In this document: one piece after another, positions 55,273 through 64,000 of the stretch | How the letters are laid out: every line of letters starts with the position of its first letter | Numbering within the stretch: the stretch's first letter is position 1 | Source of the DNA: a marine gamma proteobacterium HTCC2148 | Lineage (GTDB): Bacteria > Pseudomonadota > Gammaproteobacteria > Pseudomonadales > Halieaceae | Length of the DNA: 64,000 nt | Assembly (NCBI GenBank): GCA_000156295.1 | Contig: DS999224.1 | Coordinates: 8,398-72,397 of the forward strand | Reading direction: 5' to 3' | Position numbers and translations under genes: made by a program | Notes under the pieces: model-generated | Database searches by the model: none | Told to the model about the DNA's origin: nothing | What the model saw: only the letters and a program-made list of their open reading frames with translations

Positions 55273-56160
55273 ATGGACCGTAGAATATTTTTTCTCGCAT
55301 GCTTAATTGGTCTCTCGCTTGTTTCTCCAGTCCAAGCCAAACGTGAACTTGCCGCAGGTGCGTTACCACAAACCGTGCTGGAAGCTTTTTTCTCCGACTT
55401 AAGCACCGCAGTAGAAAATCCAGCCAACGCTGAACTTGGGTTAAACGCGACTTACAATTTAGTCGACGGTTATTGGATACGAACCACCCGTGAGCAAGTA
55501 CAGCAAACCGGCCAGGTTGCCGATTTAAATTCGGTGATATTTTTTAAATTTAACCGCCCCAGCAGCTGGGTGATTACCAGTCTGCGTAGCGCCGGTGAAT
55601 TTGCAAGAGCCGAAGTGCGGTTTCAGCCCAGCGCCTCTGCGGGGGTAGTCCGTAATAAAGAGCACGATACTATCGACACGACTTTTAACCTGGTCCTTAA
55701 AAATGACGACTGGTTTATCGTTGATTTTAAAGGCCCTGAAGTCAAACCATCAGAAGCTCTGCCTGACGCACTTACCGTTGACCCGTCTGACACTCCGGCT
55801 ACTCTAGTTAGCCGCTTTATGGACATAGTATTGCAAGAATTAGGGCCGGCATCAGGCTCACCAGGGTCCAATGTGAACAAGGTTGCCGCTGCCACAAAAA
55901 ATATGTGGGTCGATGAACGCGATAGCCGTCGATCCCTGGGCCAGGGGCTGACTATGATGTCTATGTTACAACCGACGTCCTGGCATTTGGTCGAGCTTGA
56001 TCAACAACGGAGTACCGCGGAACTTACCATTACAATAGAGAGCGGCTCTCCCGTGGCCGCCCTCGTGCCAGGCGCCAACAAAGACGGTGGCCCAACCACC
56101 ATCCGGTTTTTGGCAAAAACAACCAATGGGCAGTGGTTATTGCAAGCCTTTATTCGCTAG
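55273..56160 (+). CDS. Exported protein with two NTF2/DUF4878-like domains
   Basis: 295 residues from ATG 55273 (AGAGG 5 nt upstream; GTG 55267 is the alternative). A signal peptide is followed by two similar halves, each ending in a strand of the form TxxFxLxLxNDDWFIVDF or TIRFLAKTTNGQWLLQAFIR. This is the shape of NTF2-like DUF4878/DUF3828 lipoprotein domains. No catalytic residues are visible. The gene is 9 bp after the vWA gene and 9 bp before the metallopeptidase-like gene, so it is probably their partner or chaperone. Confidence 0.65.
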   Translation: MDRRIFFLACLIGLSLVSPVQAKRELAAGALPQTVLEAFFSDLSTAVENPANAELGLNATYNLVDGYWIRTTREQVQQTGQVADLNSVIFFKFNRPSSWVITSLRSAGEFARAEVRFQPSASAGVVRNKEHDTIDTTFNLVLKNDDWFIVDFKGPEVKPSEALPDALTVDPSDTPATLVSRFMDIVLQELGPASGSPGSNVNKVAAATKNMWVDERDSRRSLGQGLTMMSMLQPTSWHLVELDQQRSTAELTITIESGSPVAALVPGANKDGGPTTIRFLAKTTNGQWLLQAFIR

Positions 56161-56169
56161 GAGCATGAC

Positions 56170-57984
56170 ATGGGCCTACACCTTCCGAGTGTTTTAACCT
56201 GGCTGGCCCCAGCCCTATTAGGCGGGTTTTTTAGTGTAGCCCATGCAGATACTCTGGAAACCCGCCACGCTACCATTGAGCACGCAGGCGAACACTCAAC
56301 TCTGGCCTTGATCGTGGGGGACACCATAGACCAGGAATATGGGCCTATGTTTATTTTTTTCAGCCAGATAGGTTCAATGGCACCAAGCCCGCAGAAAGTC
56401 CCCGTCAACATGGACAGCATGTTGCTCGAATTACAACAGATGTGGCCCGGCCAAAATCCGATGGCCTCTACCAACCGAAATGGCGACTTCACCATTAATA
56501 TAGACCCTGACGCAGTCGTTGGCCTAGATCGTCTGCGTACCACGGTGGTGCACGAGTTATTCCATCATCTTTCTTATCGCGCCAGACTAGTTCGCTCTGA
56601 TGACCATGCGACCCACTCGAACCTATGGGTATTGGAAGGCACGGCAGAAATTGCTGAGTATTATTTTTCTACTCCCAATCAACATAAAAAAAATCGCTTT
56701 ATCGAGTATCTGCAACGGTCTGCCAACCATCAAAAAAGCGTGATCAATGCCAAGCACCATGCGGCCTTGTTTATTTATTACCTGTGGCAACAAGACCCGG
56801 CCAGTTTTCAGGAGTTAATGCGGCAGTTTGGCGACAGCCATAGCGGCATCAGCGTTGCTTCATCAATGGCCATCGACCAGCACTGGTTTGAATTTACCAA
56901 GGCGATGTTTAACCGCGCCCCGATCACCCCGATCCTGATTGATGGAAGCCCAATGGTGGTCCCGGCAGGCGATCTCGTCTCGCCCTCTTTTGTATCGGAG
57001 GGAAAAATATACCTAGTGCCGAAGCAGGGGTTGGTTAACACCGAAATCAATCTACCCCCATTGTCATGGCAACACGCCATGTTAGACGTTGACGTTGGTG
57101 TGGAGTGGTTCAACGTCCATTTTGATCAATTAGGCGATGACGACAGCTTTATCGTCCACGCCTACTTAAAAGATAGCCAGACCAATCAATACCGCTACGA
57201 AGACTGGAGCGGTAAAGCCCAGCGTAGAGTCTGCAACCAAGCTATTGGCCCCTGCGAAGGACAAAATCTGGATAAGGTTTCTAAAGTAATCTTGATCATG
57301 GCTAACCAGTCGCTGGACGAGGAGCTTAGTGGCGAACTAGTGGCAGGCAGTCTGGACCAGCGCTGGAGGTTGCTGGAAATGCAGGTCAACAACGACTTGA
57401 TTGTTCCAGCTCTGGGCAAGCTTACACTGGAATTTGGCACCAACGGTGGCATGTTAGTCAAAAGCAAAGGTTGGTGGTTGAAGTTCCCTACAGATCACTT
57501 TCCCACGGACACCTGGCAGTCTGCTTACAATTACATAAATCGCGCCTGCCGGTTTAGGGGTTATGTTAAGTTTCGCCGCGATATTGAAAACGAAGAGATC
57601 AGTTATGAGGATGATAAACAGCGGGAGAAATATCTCTGGCCTACGACCCGAATAGACAAAGGCGGGCTTACTAACACTCCCTCAGGTTGGTTTTGCGATT
57701 TCCGCCGGGAAATGGCTGGACTTGGCGGTGTGCCAGTAACCGGTTTAGCATCACAAGCAGTTGTGGCAAGAATCTTCACCGACTTGAATACCACCGAATA
57801 TCCAGCAAACAGCTTCGCTGGCAAACTATCAGCAATCATGAAAGCCATGATGAGCTTGCAAGTCCCCCAATCCGGATCCAAAAAAGTTGTTATGTATCAT
57901 TTACTGGCTCCCGGGGAAGAGCGACGCTTACAAGTTGAGTTGCAAGGCAATGTCAGAGCTTTTTTTGTTCCCTACCCTGAGTAG
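56170..57984 (+). CDS. Exported HExxH metallopeptidase-like protein
   Basis: 604 residues. A signal peptide ends near AHA-D. Residues about 55-215 hold VVHELFHHLSY (His128-Glu129-His132) and, 28 residues after the catalytic Glu, WVLEGTAEIAEYYFS. This order is that of gluzincins of the peptidase-MA type, where the later Glu ligates zinc. The remaining about 390 residues are not recognised; cysteines occur in pairs (RACRFRGY / GWFCDFR). TAGGAG overlaps the upstream stop codon, 7 nt before the ATG. It closes the vWA operon and is followed by an IS6-like remnant. It may process a surface protein bound by the vWA protein, which is inference. Confidence 0.72.
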   Translation: MGLHLPSVLTWLAPALLGGFFSVAHADTLETRHATIEHAGEHSTLALIVGDTIDQEYGPMFIFFSQIGSMAPSPQKVPVNMDSMLLELQQMWPGQNPMASTNRNGDFTINIDPDAVVGLDRLRTTVVHELFHHLSYRARLVRSDDHATHSNLWVLEGTAEIAEYYFSTPNQHKKNRFIEYLQRSANHQKSVINAKHHAALFIYYLWQQDPASFQELMRQFGDSHSGISVASSMAIDQHWFEFTKAMFNRAPITPILIDGSPMVVPAGDLVSPSFVSEGKIYLVPKQGLVNTEINLPPLSWQHAMLDVDVGVEWFNVHFDQLGDDDSFIVHAYLKDSQTNQYRYEDWSGKAQRRVCNQAIGPCEGQNLDKVSKVILIMANQSLDEELSGELVAGSLDQRWRLLEMQVNNDLIVPALGKLTLEFGTNGGMLVKSKGWWLKFPTDHFPTDTWQSAYNYINRACRFRGYVKFRRDIENEEISYEDDKQREKYLWPTTRIDKGGLTNTPSGWFCDFRREMAGLGGVPVTGLASQAVVARIFTDLNTTEYPANSFAGKLSAIMKAMMSLQVPQSGSKKVVMYHLLAPGEERRLQVELQGNVRAFFVPYPE

Positions 57985-58010
57985 CCTGAACCCAAGTTGA
58001 GCCTATTGAG

Positions 58011-58638
58011 GGTACTGACACGTTAACTTACCCAAAATTGCTAAAATCGGCGGATGAATGTTTATAAACGACACAGATTTCCACCGGATATCATTTCCTA
58101 CGCTGTTTGACTCTATTACCGGTTCAATCTCAGTCACCGCGATATTGAAGATCTTCTCGCCCTGCGAGGCACCACTGAATCCTGAGAAGCCATCTCGTCT
58201 CTGATGTATAAAGTTGGGCACCTTCTATACCCGTCGGTTGAACCGTAAGCATCGTGGATATGGCAATACTGTCTTCATTGATGAAGTCTTCATCAAAATC
58301 AACGGCAACCCGCACTATCTATGGCGCTGCATATCGAGAGCTGAGCTCTGTAGCAACGCATGTCACAGATCGGTACGCGAACAATCGGGCAGGGCAATCT
58401 CATGCACCGACAAGGGCCAGTGAACGAAGGATGCGAAAGTTTAAATCGGCAGGGCAGGCGCAGCGATTCTTGAGTGCTTATGCGGCGGTCTCAAACTTGT
58501 TCAAGCTGGGAAGGCACTTGATCCAGGCTGAGCATTATCGGGATCTGAGGGTAAGTGAGTTCGCTGATTGGAGTAGGGCGGTTGCTTGAGGCCAGAAACC
58601 AAATTCCTTTGACCTTAGAAAACTAACTTGTCAGAACC
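58011..58638 (+). mobile_element. IS6-like element, both ends, decayed transposase
   Basis: The left terminal repeat GGTACTGACACGTTAACT (58011-58028) matches the inverted right repeat GGTTCTGACAAGTTAGTT (58621-58638) at 14 of 18 positions. Inside, frames read YKRHRFPPDIISYAV, then YRFNLSHRDIEDLLA, RKHRGYGNTVFIDEVFIKIN, ERRMRKFKSAGQAQRFLSAY and YRDLRVSEFADWSRAVA, in the order expected for IS6-family transposases, but broken by stops and shifts. At 628 bp it is shorter than typical family members (about 800), so part is deleted and it cannot move. Confidence 0.88.
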
Positions 58639-59796
58639 CGTCCAGCAGTCCAATTCGCTAAAACCAGATGCCGCTAATTCATAAACATTGCTCTGCTGCA
58701 GAGCTGCCGTGATCGCGACAGATGGGAGACCCTCTGCTGATGCTGCTATAGCACTGAAACCATCTATGTAGCCCGAATGACCCCATGCTTCTGATTCGTC
58801 TTCGAAGACGAACTGCATTAAGCCCATGCCCATGGATCGCCACCGCAAACCTTCAAAACGACCCTTATCCGTCAACCCCTGTATAGATAGCGCTGTAGGC
58901 GTCATGAGTAAATTACGATGTGCTTCGTCGAGCACGGGGCCTTGAGTGAGTGCCTGCATCCACTCGCTGAGATCCGCCGAGTTCGAGACCAGACCACCGG
59001 CAGACCATGCCACACGCCAATCCCTGCCATTATTCACACGATGCACAGGATAGTTTTTGTCATCCTGACATTTATCTTCTTCGGGACCACCACAGGCCAA
59101 ACGGAAGCCCGGTAAAACGCTAGGGCGGTCCTCAGTACCCCATAGATAGGTATTGGTGAGACCTAACGGCTCTAACAATCGCTCAGAGAGAACCTGACCA
59201 TAGCTGCGCGAGGTCACACGCTCAATAATTAGACCCAAAAGCAGGTAGTTGGAATTGCTGTAATCCCATCGGCTGCCTGGAGAAAACAAAAGATTCGCTT
59301 TGGCGATATGTCCTAAGGAGTTTTCGGGGGAATCCTGCGCCGCATGCCCCGGAAGGTCTAGGATATCGGGAATCCCACTGGTGTGCTCCAGCAGCATTGC
59401 TACGGTGACACTCGCTGCATTTGGCAAATTTATCCAACGGCTTACGGGCTCATTAATGCTCAGCTGCTGCTCTTGATCCAACAGTAGTACCAGCGCCGCT
59501 GTGAAAGTTTTGGTAATGCTTCCTATATGAAAAAGCGGCGTCGCTGCCGGATCAGCGATCAACGCTGTATCTACTATTTTCCAGCTTACCGGGGCCTTTG
59601 CCTGCTCTTTAATGCTAATGGACAAGGCGGGTGCTTTCACAGAAAAAGCGGCACCGGCTTTTTCCTGCAGGCCAACCAGTGCTCTGGTACTGCAGTTCTC
59701 GGAAGCTACAGTTACCGGTGCGCCAATAACGACGGCCACAGAGTATAAAAAGCCGGCTAAGGTATATCGATGTGCCCGGGACAGCCTCGGTATCAT
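58615..59796 (-). CDS. Exported serine hydrolase, beta-lactamase/DD-peptidase fold
   Basis: 393 residues. A signal sequence (about 12-30) precedes the domain. The catalytic triad is complete: SITK (Ser93-Lys96), YSN (Tyr179-Asn181) and HSG (His340-Gly342), the family's KTG equivalent. It resembles AmpC/EstB-type esterases or D-aminopeptidases rather than resistance enzymes; the substrate is unknown. Oddly, the last 8 codons (GSDKLVF and stop) lie inside the right terminal repeat of the adjacent IS, so the native end has been replaced. Confidence 0.88.
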   Translation of the reverse strand: MIPRLSRAHRYTLAGFLYSVAVVIGAPVTVASENCSTRALVGLQEKAGAAFSVKAPALSISIKEQAKAPVSWKIVDTALIADPAATPLFHIGSITKTFTAALVLLLDQEQQLSINEPVSRWINLPNAASVTVAMLLEHTSGIPDILDLPGHAAQDSPENSLGHIAKANLLFSPGSRWDYSNSNYLLLGLIIERVTSRSYGQVLSERLLEPLGLTNTYLWGTEDRPSVLPGFRLACGGPEEDKCQDDKNYPVHRVNNGRDWRVAWSAGGLVSNSADLSEWMQALTQGPVLDEAHRNLLMTPTALSIQGLTDKGRFEGLRWRSMGMGLMQFVFEDESEAWGHSGYIDGFSAIAASAEGLPSVAITAALQQSNVYELAASGFSELDCWTGSDKLVF

Positions 59797-59912
59797 TGTT
59801 TAGTTCCCGTCTAACATAGGGATTTTTCTTGAGAATTCTTGCAATTTTGCTAGATAAATCACAGTTTTTCCGCTTCTAATAACGAGCCTCGTCCTAATTA
59901 GAGCACAAAATA

Positions 59913-62900
59913 ATGAAAAGCATTGGCGCTCAAGTGGTTTTTTTTCTGCTGCTATTACGGCTCATAATTTCATCGCAACCCGTGCTTAGTCAGGAGGTAA
60001 ATGCCAACGATGCAAATCGTGACGGTATCGATAATACCATTGATTCCTGCCCCTCAACCCAGTTGGCAACTCAGGTTAACGCGGCTGGCTGCCGGTTACC
60101 TGCTATGGGCGTCAGTCAAACTCTGGAGGCCGAGGATTACCAGCAAGCACTCGACACGACCTCTGGTAATACCGGTGGTGCCTATCGTGGCGGTGACGTA
60201 GATATCGAAGTAACTTCGGATCAGGGTGGTGGCTACAACGTGGGCTGGACCGCCGACGGCGAGCAACTGATCTACGATCTTAAACTAGCGCCGGGAATAT
60301 ATGACATAGAAACACGGGTAGCGTCGGCGATTGGGGGTGCCAAATACACCCTGCAATTCGATCAAACCGCAGCGTTAAGTGATGAAGTAGGTAATACAAG
60401 AGGCTGGCAGACCTTTGAAACCCATAAGCTGGGCCAGCTTGATTTATACGACGCCGCCGAACGGCTCACGGTAACCCTCGCAGGCGGTGAGTTGAACCTG
60501 AACTGGATCCGCTTAACAGCAGTGAATGTAGATGCTGACAACGACACTATCCGCGACATGCGCGATGAATGCGCCGACACTCCCGCTGGAGACAGGGTCG
60601 ATCATCGAGGTTGTACGATTGTCGAAGAGAATATTCGCATAGAGGCAGAGGATTACGACCGATTTCACGATTTGAGCGCCGGCAACTTTGGTGGTGCCTA
60701 TCGTCAAGACGAGGTGGACATTGAACCCTCCTCAGATACCGACGGCGGTTTTAATGTGGGCTGGACCCAACAAGGTGAATGGCTTGAATACGATCTTGAT
60801 CTCGGACCCGGCAGCTATAGCGTGTCCACTCGTGTCGCATCGCAAAATGGCAATGCACAATACGCCATTTACCTCGACAATCAATTAGTTGGCTTCTCGA
60901 TGGTCGACGGCACAGGCAGCTGGCAGACCTTTATAGACCAGGATGTTGGTACAGCGGTGATTTCGGGAGGCGCCCATAGGCTTCGAGTCGTCGTAGATTT
61001 TGGTGAATTCAATATAAACTGGATCAAACTTACCAAGGCGTCAGATACGCCAGATGCAAGGACCCTGATATGGCGTGATGAATTTGACACCCTGGATCGA
61101 TCAGTCTGGCAGCACAATCCTTCAGAGGTCAACGGGGAGATTCAAACTTATACCGACGATCCAAAATACGCCAGCGTACGCGAAGGCATTCTGACGCTTT
61201 CGGCTATTAAAGAGGATGGCCAATGGCGTTCCGCACGCTTTCGTAGCAAGGGCAAGAAAGAGTTTAACTACGGCAGCTTCGAAACTCGGGTGAGAATGCC
61301 TGCTCACGATGGCGCGTTCCCCGCCGTCTGGATGCAGGGTCATCCTGACGTTGATCGAGGCATGGGCTGGCCTAGGCGCGGTGAAATCGACATCGTCGAA
61401 TACCAAAGCCTCTGGAACTATACGCCTTCAGCTTTGCACTTTCAGGAGCGCCACGGTGGCAACTCGGTGACCTGGCACGGTGATAATACAGACCTTTCTG
61501 AGTGGCGCGTACATCGTGTTGACTGGACGCCTGACTATATAGAAGCGTACGAGGATGGTGAGTTGGTCGGTCGCTACGATCGTCCGGAAAACCCCACTCA
61601 GGACAACTGGCCCTACCACGGTAACTCTAACTTTTATTTGCTCATCAATCTTGCTGTCGCTCCATTTTGGGGAACACGGCCCGATTCAACGACTACACGC
61701 ATGGACTTTGAAATCGACTACATTCGCGTATATGAAATGGGCCGTAAACTAGTCGAATCTGGTGTTGATACAGAACCCTGCCTTGCCTCTGACTCGCTCT
61801 CGGGGTGCCCTCAAGATGCCGACAACGTAGACATCGCAGTAGCCGACCTAACAGGCGATGGCACATCGTCTACTGATCCAAATACCGGCGGCGATACGAC
61901 TGCAGAAGCAGGTGGCACTGCAGCCGGTACTGGACAGTCATCATTAAGCGGAAATGAAGCCACCTTTTGGTTTGAGCCACTCTACCCAGAGACAGCAGCC
62001 TTGTCACAGCCTGTCACATTTGATCGTGGCGATGCATTAGTGACTCGCATTGCCGATCGAGCGCGAGACCGACATGCCAAAGAAAATCACTTCCAAGCCT
62101 ATGATCACTACCTGCCATTTTATTGGGAACAACGGACCGCACAGATTGAGATCGTAGACTATGTCGCAAAGGGAGGTTCGGGTATTGCCATGACGGTATT
62201 CACTGAATCAAAATTGGCCGATGGCCAGGCAGAAAACCGCTGGTTTTATCTGGGCACCGATACTCTTGCACAGTATTGCGGTAACGGCGCGATGACGGAG
62301 ATAGCGCCTAATACCTATTTCAAGGAGTCCAATTATAACTGCCGTGAAGGCCGAGAAATTCGCAATAGCGACAAACTCGAATTTGAAGTGAGCCAGTTTC
62401 TGGATACTTCCTATTTGAAGCAGGGTCGGGCCAATTACTATGGAAGTACTTATCTTTACATTGTAGGCGAGGGGCTCGTCCCCTGGGATGTCACCGACAA
62501 CGAAGTGTTCCTGCCCGGTGATTACCTGCAACGCGACTCGGTGCCAATTGCCATAAATGCTCGCCTCGGTGGGGACACAACATTACATATAGCAAGCAGT
62601 GCCGAACCCGACGGCCACTTTCAGCAAATGGCCACTAATTTGGCTGCTGAAAATGGACAAGCCTTTGTGCGGGGGCGCCGACTTCATCATTCATCGGCAA
62701 TCGACGGCCAACACGATGAGTTTTATGAGAATGGCAGTCTTGACGCGTTAGCAGCGACTGCAGGACCGCATTTCATCAACCAGAGCTGTTCCAGCTGTCA
62801 CGTACGCAATGGCCGCGCCGCCGTCCCGGAAATCGGCGAACCCCTGACTCAATGGGTAGTCAAAGTTGGCGACTCAAACGGCGAAGAGCATCCGTTGCTG

Positions 62901-63881
62901 GGTCATACGCTACAACCACAAACCAGTGCTGAGGCAACTTCTGAAGGGTCTGTGACTATTGCCTACTATAATGAAGAAAATGGTTTGCTTACGCCATTTT
63001 ATGAGTTCATTGGTGAACGCCCTGCTACATTTTCGGCGCGTATAGCGCCACAGCTGGTTGGACTGGGTCTTCTGGAAGCAATTCCGGAAGAAGATATTCT
63101 GGCACTCGCTGACCCCGATGACGCCGACAATGATGGCATTTCTGGTCGCCCCCAACGCACTACAGACCCGCTGACAGGGCAGGCTCGCCTGGGTCGATTT
63201 GGTTATAAAGCTGGCTCAGAAAGCATCCATACCCAGATTACAAAAGCCCTCAATACGGATATGGGCGTTATGACAGAAGCCTTCCCCAGTCCCGATTGCG
63301 GACGATTGCAGTCAGACTGTGGTACTGAGGGTGCTGAACTTGACGAACGGCATGTACAAGACCTTGTGCGCTATGTTTCGCTTTTGGGGGTTCGTCCGCA
63401 ACGTGACTCTCAGGACCCGGCCGTCCAGAATGGAAGCCGCATCTTCATCGATATTGGCTGCACTGGTTGTCATGTTAAAACATTAACTACCAGTCGGTTT
63501 CACCCTTTTGCCGAGTTGCGCAACCAGACCATACACCCTTACACGGACTTATTGCTTCATGACATGGGTCCGGGGCTTACGGACACGCTGGCTGAAGCTG
63601 AAGCCAGCGGCAGCGAATGGCGTACCGCACCCCTGTGGGGTCTGGGACTTAGTGCTTGCGTCACGGGTGGTACTGAAGGTTCCAGGGGTTGGGATGCCTT
63701 TGGTTTAGATGGCTATCAGCGTTGCACGCCAGAGCACAGCTATCTCCACGATGGACGCGCCCGAACCATTGACGAAGCAATTAGGTGGCACGGGGGAGAA
63801 GCAAATGCTACGCGGGAAAACTTCGAGGCATTAGCAGCGGATGACAAGGGCGATATGCTGATGTTTCTGATGTCGCTGTGA
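59913..63881 (+). CDS. Secreted CBM6-CBM6-GH16 glucanase fused to a di-heme oxidoreductase
   Basis: 1322 residues, all in one frame. Signal peptide, then a thrombospondin-3-type Ca loop (DANRDGIDNTIDSCPST, and again DADNDTIRDMRDECADTP). Two CBM6-like modules follow (LEAEDYQ... ; IRIEAEDYDRF...), about 70-205 and 240-375. GH16 (about 385-610) has the catalytic motif GEIDIVEY. A Thr/Gly-rich linker (about 640-690) leads to a DUF1111/DHOR-like region with CSSCH (about 958) and CTGCH (about 1182), ending LHDGRARTIDEAIRWHGGEA. The first half should bind and cut a beta-1,3- or mixed-linkage glucan; the second should carry two c-type hemes. The join is unusual. Expression signals are weak (AGAG 15 nt upstream). 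Confidence 0.88.
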   Translation: MKSIGAQVVFFLLLLRLIISSQPVLSQEVNANDANRDGIDNTIDSCPSTQLATQVNAAGCRLPAMGVSQTLEAEDYQQALDTTSGNTGGAYRGGDVDIEVTSDQGGGYNVGWTADGEQLIYDLKLAPGIYDIETRVASAIGGAKYTLQFDQTAALSDEVGNTRGWQTFETHKLGQLDLYDAAERLTVTLAGGELNLNWIRLTAVNVDADNDTIRDMRDECADTPAGDRVDHRGCTIVEENIRIEAEDYDRFHDLSAGNFGGAYRQDEVDIEPSSDTDGGFNVGWTQQGEWLEYDLDLGPGSYSVSTRVASQNGNAQYAIYLDNQLVGFSMVDGTGSWQTFIDQDVGTAVISGGAHRLRVVVDFGEFNINWIKLTKASDTPDARTLIWRDEFDTLDRSVWQHNPSEVNGEIQTYTDDPKYASVREGILTLSAIKEDGQWRSARFRSKGKKEFNYGSFETRVRMPAHDGAFPAVWMQGHPDVDRGMGWPRRGEIDIVEYQSLWNYTPSALHFQERHGGNSVTWHGDNTDLSEWRVHRVDWTPDYIEAYEDGELVGRYDRPENPTQDNWPYHGNSNFYLLINLAVAPFWGTRPDSTTTRMDFEIDYIRVYEMGRKLVESGVDTEPCLASDSLSGCPQDADNVDIAVADLTGDGTSSTDPNTGGDTTAEAGGTAAGTGQSSLSGNEATFWFEPLYPETAALSQPVTFDRGDALVTRIADRARDRHAKENHFQAYDHYLPFYWEQRTAQIEIVDYVAKGGSGIAMTVFTESKLADGQAENRWFYLGTDTLAQYCGNGAMTEIAPNTYFKESNYNCREGREIRNSDKLEFEVSQFLDTSYLKQGRANYYGSTYLYIVGEGLVPWDVTDNEVFLPGDYLQRDSVPIAINARLGGDTTLHIASSAEPDGHFQQMATNLAAENGQAFVRGRRLHHSSAIDGQHDEFYENGSLDALAATAGPHFINQSCSSCHVRNGRAAVPEIGEPLTQWVVKVGDSNGEEHPLLGHTLQPQTSAEATSEGSVTIAYYNEENGLLTPFYEFIGERPATFSARIAPQLVGLGLLEAIPEEDILALADPDDADNDGISGRPQRTTDPLTGQARLGRFGYKAGSESIHTQITKALNTDMGVMTEAFPSPDCGRLQSDCGTEGAELDERHVQDLVRYVSLLGVRPQRDSQDPAVQNGSRIFIDIGCTGCHVKTLTTSRFHPFAELRNQTIHPYTDLLLHDMGPGLTDTLAEAEASGSEWRTAPLWGLGLSACVTGGTEGSRGWDAFGLDGYQRCTPEHSYLHDGRARTIDEAIRWHGGEANATRENFEALAADDKGDMLMFLMSL

Positions 63882-64000
63882 CCTCAGCAGCTGTTAATTG
63901 TTCACTGTGGACAGCGGCATTGATTAAACTGATTTTGCAAAGTTTGTCTAGAAGAGGGGCTGTTATTTAAACAGCAATTCCCGTTTCAATAGTGAGCGCC

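Noticed and set aside
1-64000. tRNA, rRNA, riboswitch, CRISPR and prophage signals
   Set aside because: Scanned for cloverleaf ends, regular short repeats and phage gene sets; none seen. A covariance-model search would be needed to be sure.

Overview
The window looks like a chromosomal segment of a free-living marine gammaproteobacterium, of the Cellvibrionales / OM60-NOR5 / SAR92 / BD1-7 type. This is inferred from gene content: three large TonB-dependent receptors, each followed or faced by catabolic enzymes; PQQ- and molybdopterin-dependent periplasmic oxidoreductases with fused cytochrome c domains; OruR-type AraC regulators; a Coq4-type ubiquinone protein; a carotenoid-cleavage oxygenase; and a secreted GH16 enzyme. 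No rRNA, tRNA, CRISPR array or prophage was recognised.

Layout. 0-13 kb is a catabolic and periplasmic redox region: TonB receptor, BKACE-type beta-keto acid cleavage enzyme, Tat-exported sulfite-oxidase-like protein with C-terminal cytochrome c, MBL-fold hydrolase, PQQ quinohemoprotein dehydrogenase, YtcJ-like amidohydrolase and a Tat-exported FAD amine oxidase-like protein. 13.5-15.6 kb holds an AraC/OruR regulator divergent from a membrane-associated metal-dependent hydrolase; four 14-bp direct repeats at exactly 22-bp spacing lie between them. 15.7-21.2 kb is a second unit: AraC regulator, divergent TonB receptor, then a type-B carboxylesterase. 21.3-30.9 kb holds an IPTL-CTERM-like surface protein built of duplicated repeats, an OmpA pair, VOC and GFA proteins, a third TonB receptor and a two-gene version of the fused MFS/spermidine synthase. 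31.1-36.7 kb is a complete alternate (CS1/TcfC-type) chaperone-usher pilus operon read leftwards, with a terminator hairpin just after the major pilin.

38.4-58.6 kb is an accessory stretch peppered with at least six decayed copies of one IS6-family-like element. Among them lie a two-domain esterase lipoprotein with an apparently non-canonical start, a wrecked COG0523 zinc GTPase fused by deletion to a zinc-finger-less DksA paralog, Coq4, a crotonase, a carotenoid oxygenase, a DUF3604 protein and an amidohydrolase-like lipoprotein. 53.0-58.0 kb is a three-gene operon of exported proteins (double-vWA protein, NTF2/DUF4878-like protein, HExxH metallopeptidase-like protein) that I cannot match to a described system. 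58.6-63.9 kb holds a beta-lactamase-fold hydrolase whose C-terminus is written by the end of an IS, and a 1322-residue secreted protein joining thrombospondin-type calcium repeats, two CBM6-like modules, a GH16 glucanase and a DUF1111-type di-heme oxidoreductase.

The strongest candidates for something undescribed are the GH16-di-heme fusion, the vWA/NTF2/peptidase operon and the 22-bp iteron array. Functions are read from motifs and family resemblance by eye; no database search was run.
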